Of a stretch of 64,000 bases of DNA, positions 44,932-52,708 are shown piece by piece. The stretch spans positions 1-64,000 of the forward strand of contig CAWEFK010000035.1 in NCBI GenBank assembly GCA_963808315.1, written 5' to 3'. The notes beneath the pieces are model-generated. The model did not search any database. It was given only the letters and a program-made list of their open reading frames with translations, and was not told where the DNA came from. The translations under genes were made by a program, and so were the position numbers. This DNA comes from Palsa-504 sp963808315. Its GTDB lineage: Bacteria > Actinomycetota > Actinomycetes > Streptosporangiales > Streptosporangiaceae. Every line of letters starts with the position of its first letter. Within the stretch, counting starts at the first letter, position 1.

Positions 44932-45200
44932 GGATGGCTCCTTCGCCGGGGACGCCCCTGGGCGCCCGCCTCATCGTCTGCCAGCTCAGACGTCCGGTTG
45001 GCCGGAAATTCATCGCCGTCCGGACGCTGTCGGGCAAAGGCCAGGTCGCGGCGCACGATCGGCGGTGGAACAGGGGCTCGGTCGTAACACCATCGCCGTC
45101 GATCGAGGGCGGCGGCGGCCGCCCATCAGCGCAGGCCGGCGGCTGCCACGTACCTTGATGGTGTAGAGACTGGTTAGCTCTCTTACCCGGAGGTGGGTGC

Positions 45201-45356
45201 ATGATCTGGCCTGACGCTGAGCGGCTGGTCGAAGAATTCAGCCGGGACCGGGGTGAGCCGCCACCGCAGTGCCGCCGCGTGCTGGTCACGTTCGCCCGGT
45301 GGCTGGACCAGCGGGCGAAAGGGAGGCCAGCCGAAGAAGATCCGGGCCGGTGCTGA
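45201..45356 (+). CDS. Small protein of 51 residues, unknown
   Basis: ATG 45201 follows CGGAGGTG. The product is charged and helical: MIWPDAERLVEEFSRDRGEP, then VLVTFARWLDQRAKGRP. Good ribosome site and consistent codon use support translation. Family not recognised. Confidence 0.45.
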   Translation: MIWPDAERLVEEFSRDRGEPPPQCRRVLVTFARWLDQRAKGRPAEEDPGRC

Positions 45357-45573
45357 CCCGGTAGCGTCATTCTTCCCGCCGCCACCGCGGCCTGACGGCG
45401 CTAGGCCTCGAATGCCTGAAGGTGCGAACAACGGGAGGCGTATAAGCCGCAGACGATGGGGTACGCGAACCGCGGGCCGCGATGAGCGGCCTGCATTCCG
45501 TAACCGAAGGCGCAGGACAATTCGCTTAAGGAGCACCTACATCACGTACACCATGCGAGCAGCGGTCTTCGGC

Positions 45574-45633
45574 GGAACGGTCCCGGACCGCCCGGCCGAC
45601 TGCGGTCGGCTGAGCGGGACGGTCCCGGACGTG
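45574..45633. promoter_or_regulatory. Two direct copies of an ACGGTCCCGGAC motif before the acyltransferase gene
   Basis: GGAACGGTCCCGGACCG (45574-45590) and GGGACGGTCCCGGACGTG (45616-45633) lie 42 bp apart, close to four helical turns, ending 12 bp before ATG 45645. Each contains a GGTCCCGGACC-like dyad. The spacing suggests cooperative binding of a regulator, but no regulator gene adjoins. Confidence 0.4.
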
Positions 45634-45644
45634 CGGTGGGACCC

Positions 45645-47132
45645 ATGACCACCGCACCCCGGAACGGCGCTCACCCGGCGGCGCGACTCCCCGGGCCGGT
45701 GGAGGAAGTCGACGCGAGCCCGGAGGGCCCGGATGTCGGCGCGTTCTTCGACTTGGACGGGACGCTGGTGGCCGGATACACCGCCACCGCTCAGACCAGG
45801 GACCGGCTGCGCCGCCGGGACCTCCGGGTGCTCGAGTTCCTGACGATCGTGCAGCTCGCGGTGCGGTTCCGGCTCGGACGGCGGACCTTCGAGACCCTGA
45901 TCGAGGGCAGCGCCCTCACCGTCAAGAGGCGGCGGGCCGCAGATATCGACGAGATGGGCGAGCGGATTTTCCGGCAGTCCGTGGCGGACCTGATCTACCC
46001 GGAGATGCACGAGCTGGTCCGGGCCCACCAGCGTCGCGGCCACACCGTGGTGCTGAGCTCGTCCGCACTGACCAATCAGGTGGCGCCGGTGGCACGCTAC
46101 CTCGGCATCGAGTACATCGTGTGCAACCGGCTGGTGTCCGACGAGCAGGGGATACTGACCGGCGAGGTCGAGCAGCCGGTGGTGTGGGGCCCTACCAAGG
46201 CCAGCGGCGTGCAGGAGTTCGCCGCCGAGCATCAGGTTGACCTTGCGGCGAGCTACTTCTACGCGGACGGTGACGAGGACCTCAGCCTGATGTGCCTAGT
46301 CGGCCATCCGCGGCCGACCAATCCGGGCCGCTTGATGATCAAGGTGGCGGTCCGTCGCGGCTGGCCCATCATGGTGTTCGGCAGCCGGGGCAGCGGCGGC
46401 CCGCTCGGGCTGGCCCGCCGGCTGGCTAGCATCAGCTCCCTCGGCCCGCTGGGCGTCGCCGCACTGGGCGTCGGGCTGGTGCGGCGGAACAAGCGGGCCG
46501 GGGTCAACTTCCTCACCAGGTTCTGGCCGGGGACGGTCCTCGCGCTGAGCGGTGTCAAGCTGAACGTGACGGGCGCGGAGCACCTGACCGAGCGGCGGCC
46601 CGCCGTGTACCTGTTCAATCTGCGCAGCAGCGTCGACGTGTTCCTGGTGGCCGCGCTGGTCAAGGACAACTGGACCGGAGTCGCCAGTAAGGAACTTCAG
46701 AGCAGCCGTGTGTTCGGCCAGCTCGGGAAGCTGCTCGACGCCGCGTTCGTCGACCGTGAGGACCCGGGGACGACCGTCGCCGCCCTCAAGCCCCTGGAGG
46801 AGGCTTTTCGCAAGGGGCTGTCGATTCTGATTGCCCCGGAAGGGACACGGGTGGACACCCGGTCGGTGGGCCCGTTCAAGAAGAGGGCCTTCCTGATCGC
46901 CATGGCGACTGGCCTGCCGGTCGTCCCGATCGTGATCAGGAACTCCGAGGCGGTCGCGGGCCGCAACGCGGTCAAGCTCCATCCGGGTACCGTCGACATC
47001 GCGGTGCTGCCGCCGGTCAGCGTCAAGAACTGGACGCTGCGGAACATGCGGAGGCGGATCGAGCAAATCCGGACCTCTTACCTGGAGACCCTGGCCGAGT
47101 GGCCGGCGGCGGAGCCTGACAACTGCGAATAG
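45645..47132 (+). CDS. HAD-IB hydrolase fused to 1-acylglycerol-3-phosphate acyltransferase
   Basis: 495 residues. The N-terminal HAD-IB phosphatase has motif I FFDLDGTLVAGYTA (Asp36, Asp38), motif II VVLSSSALTNQ and the late acidic motif FYADGDEDLSL. The C-terminal PlsC-like domain has the usual EGTR box (LIAPEGTRVDT) and LPVVPIVIRNS. The first acyltransferase box, normally Asn-His-x4-Asp, reads FNLRSSVD: the catalytic His is replaced by Leu326. The known role of such fusions is lysophosphatidate acylation, with a phosphatase of unclear substrate. Here the acyltransferase may be inactive. Start ATG 45645; GTG 45636 is the alternative. Confidence 0.85.
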   Translation: MTTAPRNGAHPAARLPGPVEEVDASPEGPDVGAFFDLDGTLVAGYTATAQTRDRLRRRDLRVLEFLTIVQLAVRFRLGRRTFETLIEGSALTVKRRRAADIDEMGERIFRQSVADLIYPEMHELVRAHQRRGHTVVLSSSALTNQVAPVARYLGIEYIVCNRLVSDEQGILTGEVEQPVVWGPTKASGVQEFAAEHQVDLAASYFYADGDEDLSLMCLVGHPRPTNPGRLMIKVAVRRGWPIMVFGSRGSGGPLGLARRLASISSLGPLGVAALGVGLVRRNKRAGVNFLTRFWPGTVLALSGVKLNVTGAEHLTERRPAVYLFNLRSSVDVFLVAALVKDNWTGVASKELQSSRVFGQLGKLLDAAFVDREDPGTTVAALKPLEEAFRKGLSILIAPEGTRVDTRSVGPFKKRAFLIAMATGLPVVPIVIRNSEAVAGRNAVKLHPGTVDIAVLPPVSVKNWTLRNMRRRIEQIRTSYLETLAEWPAAEPDNCE

Positions 47133-47149
47133 TGTCGTCCGATCATGAT

Positions 47150-47693
47150 GGTTCACGAGGCTGACGGGTGCCGTGGTGGTGGTGCGCTCGTTCTCACCGG
47201 CCATGATGGCCCATTCGCGGGTGACGAGCAGTTCCGCCATTTCCGGGGCGGTCCCCGCCTTGACCAGGTGCTGGCCCCAGGCCGCCGGGTCGCCCAGGAC
47301 GCGGACGGCCACCTCGGCCGTGTCGTCGGGGTGGCTGAGGGCGACCCGGCCGGTGTCGGCCAGGCCGGCGCGGTGCAGACCGTCGGTGTAGGCGCCGATC
47401 GGGCCACCGCGTTCGGCGCCGCCCCGCAGGTAGAGCAGCGGCGTGCCGGCCGGGCCTCTGGATGCGGCCTCCCGGTTGATCCGCCGATACCAGGCAGATC
47501 GATCGCGACGACCCGGTGCGAGCGCGGCGAGCGGGGTGAGCTTGCGCCAGGTGACCCAGGATTCGGGCCAGCCGTGCAACAGCAGCGGTGCTGGCGCGCC
47601 GGCTGGACCGGCCGTCACCGCGTGGATCGACGTACCGTCCACGGTCACCTGCGCATGCCGAAGCCAGGGGGCGAAGCACCAGCCTGATGCCAT
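47150..47693 (-). pseudogene. Alpha/beta hydrolase (epoxide hydrolase-like), internal deletion
   Basis: The start resembles epoxide hydrolase-type proteins (ASGWCFAPWLRHAQVTVDG, LLLHGWPESWVTWRKLTP). It then jumps to YRRINREAASRGPAGTPLLY and GGPIGAYTDGLHRAGL. The nucleophile segment and cap domain are missing and the frame shifts near 47250. The remaining acidic and His regions cannot form an active site. Confidence 0.65.
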
Positions 47694-47761
47694 CGATTGC
47701 TTCGAAGGTGCGCCAAGGGCGGCCGGCCGTTCGCTGGGCCGGGCCCTATAGGCTCGGCACC

Positions 47762-48178
47762 ATGTCGGCCGATGATCTGCCAGTCGTGGAGTTCGCCTTC
47801 CCCGGACCGTTGCGCGACCAGCTCGTCGCCGCGATCCTGGCGGGTGAGAAGACTACGACAAGCGCGCTGGTCGTAGACTATGAGCACGAGAACGAGCCGC
47901 TGCCGGCGCCTGGGCTGCGCCAGGTTGTGGTCGACTCTTCCGGCCACCCGGTCGCGGTTATCGAAACGACCGAGGTGCGGGTAATGCGTCTGGCCGATGT
48001 AGATATCGACCACGCGCTGGGCGAGGGCGAAGGATTTACCTCTGTCGCGGAGTGGCGGGCCGGTCATGAGCAATTCTGGCACTCGGCCGAGACGCGCCAG
48101 GCTCTTGGTGATCCTGCTTTCACGGTCAGCGATGACACTCTTGTCATAGCGACAGAATTCCGGCTCGTACCAGGCTGA
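47762..48178 (+). CDS. ASCH-domain protein
   Basis: 138 residues from ATG 47762. ASCH signatures: FPGPLRDQLVAAILAGEKTT, VAVIETTEVRVMRLADVDID, HALGEGEGFTSVAEWRAGHE and FWH near the end. ASCH domains adopt a PUA-like fold and are linked to RNA binding; YqfB-type members are amidohydrolases. A specific role cannot be assigned. Confidence 0.85.
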   Translation: MSADDLPVVEFAFPGPLRDQLVAAILAGEKTTTSALVVDYEHENEPLPAPGLRQVVVDSSGHPVAVIETTEVRVMRLADVDIDHALGEGEGFTSVAEWRAGHEQFWHSAETRQALGDPAFTVSDDTLVIATEFRLVPG

Positions 48179-48187
48179 AACCCAGAC

Positions 48188-48739
48188 TCAGGCGTGAGCC
48201 GCCCCGCGGCGGAGGATGTCCTGGACGAAGGCCGTTTTGGACTGCGTGTAGGCGTCCCTGTCCCCGCGGAACCGCTCGGCCAGGTTGTGCTTGAGCCGTG
48301 CATATTCGGCGCGGGCTTGGCGATGGGAGCGCAGGTAATCGCGGAACCGCAGTTCGTCGTGGAAGCGGGCAGAGGTAACGGGGACTAGGTGGAGGTGGTG
48401 GGTGCGGCGGCTTGGGTGAGGCTTGCAGAACCAGTGCATCTCCTCGGCACGGTAGGGGGCGTACAGGTAGCCGAGCGGGGCCACCAGGCCGATACAGGGG
48501 CGCGTACTCCCCAGATCTCTGACGCCGACCAGAATGTCGATGATGGGTTTGGAGTCCAGTCCGGGAACAGACGTGCTGCCCACATGGTGGATGCCGCCTG
48601 CGGCGAACTCTCCGAGCGCTTGTTGCAGCAGGTGCCGCTCGTCGTCGAACCGGGTCAGCCATTCCGGGTCATACGGCCAGACCTGCACAGGCTCGTCAGC
48701 ATCGTCCCATGGGCGTTCCTCGCTGCTTCTACTGCCCAC
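48188..48739 (-). CDS. GrpB family protein (UPF0157)
   Basis: 183 residues from GTG 48739 (a 50-residue longer frame upstream has no site). GrpB nucleotidyltransferase-like signatures: VWPYDPEWLTRFDDERHLLQ, IHHVGSTSVPGLDSKPIIDI, HWFCKPHPSRRTHHLHLV and FRDYLRSHRQARAEYARLK. The fold is nucleotidyltransferase-like. The cellular role is not established, and the name comes from an old genetic designation. Confidence 0.85.
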   Translation of the reverse strand: MGSRSSEERPWDDADEPVQVWPYDPEWLTRFDDERHLLQQALGEFAAGGIHHVGSTSVPGLDSKPIIDILVGVRDLGSTRPCIGLVAPLGYLYAPYRAEEMHWFCKPHPSRRTHHLHLVPVTSARFHDELRFRDYLRSHRQARAEYARLKHNLAERFRGDRDAYTQSKTAFVQDILRRGAAHA

Positions 48740-48906
48740 TCCATGACGATATCTGAGCCCACGAATCGTGCCCCGAGACGCGCCTTCCGCTAGCGGGCGG
48801 GCAGCCGGCCATCGGCACCGGACGCCGCTTCGGCTGCTCCCAGCAGGAAAGTGCAATATCTTTGCCCTGGCAAGCAACCTCTGGGGCATTCCGAAGTTCT
48901 TTGTAT

Positions 48907-49440
48907 ATGGACACAGCCAAGGCGGAGACTCCGCCGCGGTCGCACTCGGCGGCGTACGCGGTGACGGCGCTCTATGAGGCGCATGCCATTGGACTGGTGC
49001 GGCTGGCGGTCATCATGACCGGCGACCAGGGCAGCGCGGAAGACATCGTGCAGGACGCTTTCCTTGGCCTTTACCGCCGCTGGGACCGCCTGACCGACCT
49101 GCCGCAACCCCTCGCGTACCTGCGCGCCAGCGTGCTCAACGGCTGCCGCACGGCGCTGCGCCGCCGGTCCCGGGCGGACCGCCGCTGGCAACGCCTCAGC
49201 GAGGTTCCGAGCGAGTCCGCCGAGGCACGCGCGCTGCTGTCCGAGGAACAGCAGGCCGTCGCGCGGGCGATCAGGGACCTGCCGGACCGCCAGCGCGAGG
49301 CCCTGGTGCTCCGTTACTACCTCGACATGTCCGAGGCAGAAACGGCGGAGGCCATGCAGGTCAGCCGCGGCACCGTCAAGTCCGCGACGTCCCGGGCGCT
49401 GGCCTCGATCGGACGGCGTATGAAGGAAGGGCAGTCATGA
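48907..49440 (+). CDS. SigE-family RNA polymerase sigma factor
   Basis: 177 residues from ATG 48907. Region 2: ALYEAHAIGLVRLAVIMTGD, SAEDIVQDAFLGLYRRWDRL; region 4: LPDRQREALVLRYYLDMSEA, ETAEAMQVSRGTVKSATSRA. This is the actinobacterial SigE-like (Sig70-4_sp) group. The TGA overlaps the ATG of the next gene, whose product has one membrane helix, so the partner probably acts as a membrane-bound anti-sigma or sensor. Confidence 0.92.
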   Translation: MDTAKAETPPRSHSAAYAVTALYEAHAIGLVRLAVIMTGDQGSAEDIVQDAFLGLYRRWDRLTDLPQPLAYLRASVLNGCRTALRRRSRADRRWQRLSEVPSESAEARALLSEEQQAVARAIRDLPDRQREALVLRYYLDMSEAETAEAMQVSRGTVKSATSRALASIGRRMKEGQS

Positions 49441-50722
49441 CACAAACCGAGGACTTCGTGCGGTCCACGACACGCGCGCTGGCTGGGACCGTCCGCGCTG
49501 TCCGGCCGCTTCCTCCGCTTCCGGAGGCGCCCTCGCGCCATGAGGTCACCCCCGGGCACCGGACCCGGCCGGCCTGGGTCGCGCCGCTGGCCGCCGCCGC
49601 CGCGATCATCGTCATCGCGGGGGGCGGTGTGGTCGCCAGTTCCTTGCTCGCCAAGCCCGGAACACCCCGGCCCAGCGCTTCCGGTTCGCCCACCCGCGGA
49701 GCCTCCTCAGCCTCCGCGGCCGGCTCTATACGGGTGTCCCGCCCTATTACGTGGCGGTCGCGGACTCGTCACTTACGGTCGTACGGGCCACCTGGACCGG
49801 GACTACACTCGCCAGGGTCACGACGAGGACGCCGGTGGCCGGCGTGGCCGGGGCTGCCGACGGCCGGACGTTCGTCCTTGACGAACAGCGGTCGATCATG
49901 GGGGGCCAGGTGACGTGGGTGGGCCAGCCGACGTTCTACCTGCTACGGCTAACCGCGTCCGGAACCGAGCAATCTCTCACCCGGCTCACGGTACCGGCGA
50001 TCCCGAACGGCACCGTGGTGTCGGGCCTCGCGTTGTCCCCCGACGGCAGCAAGCTCGCCGTCGACGTGGACTCCGACGGCTGGCCTCAGGCGCGGTTCAT
50101 GGAGATCATGACCTACACGCTGGCCACCGGCGCGTTCCGTTCCTGGACCACGAGCGGGGTGACCAACGCGGATGCTCCCTCCGGGTTCACCGGGTCGGGT
50201 GCGGACGGCGCCCAGAGCATCTCGTGGACGGCGGACTCCCGCACGCTTGCGTTCGGTGTAGAGAACATGTCCTCCAGTGGCGTGCGCCTGCTCGACACCG
50301 CCGCTGGCGGAACCGACCTGATGGCGGACAGCCGGCTCGCCGTCGAGCAGAGCTTCAGGGATCAGGGCCGCAGCCTGAAGGACGCCGCGCCACCTTACTA
50401 TTTCGTCTCGTGCACAACGGCTGCGATGATCTCGATGGACGGCTCTGCGATCGTCTGCGGTTACTCAACGACCATCGGGAAGACCACGACGATGGGATTC
50501 GCCCAGTACTCGACCGGGACCGGGAAGATGAGTCACGTCGGCGGCCTAGTCCATTTCGAGGGCCAGGCACCTATCGGCATCTCCCTGTACTGGGTCAACT
50601 CGACGGGCAAGACCGCGATCGGGACCAGCGAGACGACCAGCGGAGGGCGCGTCGGCGTGCTGAGCGGCGATACGTTCACGCCATTGCCGGGGGTCACGGG
50701 CTTCGCCGCCATCGCCTGGTAA
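49437..50722 (+). pseudogene. Sigma-coupled membrane protein with beta-propeller, one frameshift
   Basis: ATG 49437 overlaps the sigma-factor stop. The N-terminal cytoplasmic tail leads to a membrane helix (VAPLAAAAAIIVIAGGGVVA) and a Ser/Pro linker. Near 49725 one base is lost or gained, and the sequence continues in the next frame as LYTGVPPYYVAVADSSLTVV. It has TolB-like blades (LSPDGSKLAVDVDSD, WTADSRTLAFGVENM, YYFVSCTTAAMISMDG) to TAA 50722. A single correction gives a protein of about 428 residues. Such partners of SigE-type sigma factors are typical in actinomycetes. Confidence 0.75.
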
Positions 50723-50790
50723 GGCCTGGCCGCGATGACTCGCACCCGCAGGAGTGACGGCAGATTCAGCGTGGCTCACCTGTCCGCTGG

Positions 50791-52432
50791 CTAGCTGGGG
50801 AGGGATACCGGCGTCAGCGCGGGGTACGCGTTCTGGGCGAGCGTGAGTGCCTGCTGAGAGAACCAGGCGCCCGCGGCCGGGTCGGTGAAGACCGAGGCGG
50901 TCGGCTAGGCTCCAGAGCGGGTCGAAGGTCTGGAAGGTCGGGCTGGAACTGCTCGGCCATCCCGCAATTGGCGGCGTGTCGGCGGCGTCATCCCAACTGC
51001 GGACACCGCCCGCGGCGTCGCACTGCCCGTCTGACTGACCCGGCGTCTTAACCCACAGGTAGGCGTCGAGCAACGGTGGGCTGGCGGGAAGATAGCTGTC
51101 GAGCGAGCCCAGATTGACGCCGGTGGCAGCGGTCGGCTTGATGCCAAGGCCCGCGCTCGGAGGGTTGCACCAGTCGCCGCTCGCCAGGTTGCTGGTGACG
51201 CTGCCCGGCTGGTCGTAGGGCGCGGCCGCGTAGCTCTGCATGCTGTCCGGGCCGAGGCCGTTACGGCTGGTGTCGACGATGAAGTGAGTGGTCGGCACCG
51301 TGCTGCCCAGGGCGTTGGCGTAGCTGGCGTCGATGCCGGAGACATTAAGGTCCGCGGTGGTGCTGGTCTCACTCCAGGCGCTGTACGGACTCAGCGCCAC
51401 GCCGTTGTAGGGACCGACCAGCGAGGCGATGTCGGTTCCCGGGGCGCCGCCATTCCAGTACTGGCTGGCGCAGCCGCCGGGCGGCGAGGTCGCGGGAGAG
51501 GCCGGGGGCGCGAAGGCACCGGTCGGCGTGGATGTTCCCGTGAACGTGGCGACGGCGGCGAGCGCGTCAGCCGGGGTTTGGGCCTCGTTCACGGTCGCGT
51601 AGGCGATGCACGAGGACACCCAGGTGCCGTAGTAGTCGCTGTTGGTGTCGTACTGGTAGTTAGAGACGTTGAGGAAGAAGCCCTGAGTCTGCTGGACGTC
51701 CGCGGCGGTCAGTGTCTCCGCCATGCCGCCAGCGTTCTGCCAGGCACTGTTTCCGGCATCGAGGTAAAGACTGATGTCCGGGTCCTCTTCCAAGGTGGAC
51801 ACCGCGTAGCGGACGTCGTCGACCCGGGTGGTGTTGGTGACGTCCGGGAAGTCTGCCGCGTACGTGGAGCCGCAGTAGCCCGGAAGGTTGGCCAGAGCGT
51901 CGGGCTCTTCGAGCACCACGGCCCTGGCGCCGCCCAAGGCCCCGCCGATGGCGTCGATCCAGGCATCGTACGCGGCGTCAGTCGGCGCCCCGCCTGCCGA
52001 GTACTCAGAGCAGTCGCGCCCGGGAATGTTGTAGGCGACGAAGATCGGGACCGCGTTCTCCAGCCTGGCGGCGGCCAAGGTGAGACGGACCTGCCGCGTG
52101 ACGTCGGCGTCGGCCTGTTCCCAGCCCAGATTGCCTGGCTCGGCTGCCTGCGCGGCGGTCTCGCCGTCGAGCCAGACCGCGGAAGGCACCGCCTCCATGG
52201 CGGTGATGAGGCCCGCGTTCTTCAGCTGGCCGCTCTTAACGAGCTGCAGGATCTGCTGCACCGAGCCCTGAGCTGGTGGCGGCACGTAAAAGCGGGTGTT
52301 CGCGGCAAACGTGTGGTTTGCCGGTGCCTGGGTCGCCGCGGAGGCGAATCCGGGCGCGAGCGCCAGGCCCGCTGAGCCCATCACGATTGTGGTCAGGCCG
52401 GCGAGATGCCGCCGGAGAGTACGTCGTTGCAC
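50791..52432 (-). pseudogene. Secreted GH6 cellulase (cellobiohydrolase), C-terminal frameshift
   Basis: GTG 52432 is preceded by AGGAG at 5 bases. Signal peptide RRHLAGLTTIVMGSAGLALA ends at an ASA-type site. The GH6 domain has FYVPPPAQGSVQQILQLVKS, IFVAYNIPGRDCSEYSAGGA, catalytic-acid region VVLEEPDALANLPGYC and ADFPDVTNTTRVDDVRYAVS, then THFIVDTSRNGLGP, WCNPPSAGLGIKPTA and DAYLWVKTPGQSDGQC. Near 50900 the frame breaks; in the next frame FTDPAAGAWFSQQALTLAQN and YPALTPVSLPS end at TAG 50791. No cellulose-binding module is seen. It hydrolyses beta-1,4-glucan outside the cell. Two CebR-like operators lie upstream. Confidence 0.85.
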
Positions 52433-52465
52433 TACGGCTCCTGATGGCGGGCGGGAGGTCAATAG

Positions 52466-52479
52466 TGGAAGCGCTCCCA
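52466..52479. promoter_or_regulatory. CebR-like operator 1
   Basis: TGGAAGCGCTCCCA, one mismatch from a perfect palindrome and from the CebR consensus TGGGAGCGCTCCCA known for Streptomyces cellulase and cellobiose genes. It lies 34 bp upstream of the GH6 start codon. Confidence 0.75.
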
Positions 52480-52552
52480 CAGCATTCGAGTCTGTTTGAT
52501 AGTGCGCGCTGGGACATTTGTCTGTCAATAGCCGAAATCTTCCGGGTAGTAC

Positions 52553-52566
52553 TGGAAGCGCTTCCA
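52553..52566. promoter_or_regulatory. CebR-like operator 2
   Basis: TGGAAGCGCTTCCA, a perfect 14-bp palindrome of the CebR/LacI type, 73 bp beyond operator 1. Two boxes allow looping or cooperative repression. No cebR gene is in the window. Confidence 0.75.
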
Positions 52567-52708
52567 GGACTGATGCTGGTACGCTGACCGCTCGGAGCGC
52601 ACAGCGCGCACCAACCGCCGCGCTCCTCACGCACTGCTGCCGGTGTCCCGTGCGAACGTGGTGGCCAGAGCCGTTCGGCCTGGGCGGCGACATGCGCCTA
52701 TGACGAGT

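Noticed and set aside
46296..47693. 465-codon minus-strand frame spanning the acyltransferase and hydrolase remnant
   Set aside because: Only its first 180 codons resemble a hydrolase; the rest is antisense to the HAD/acyltransferase gene.
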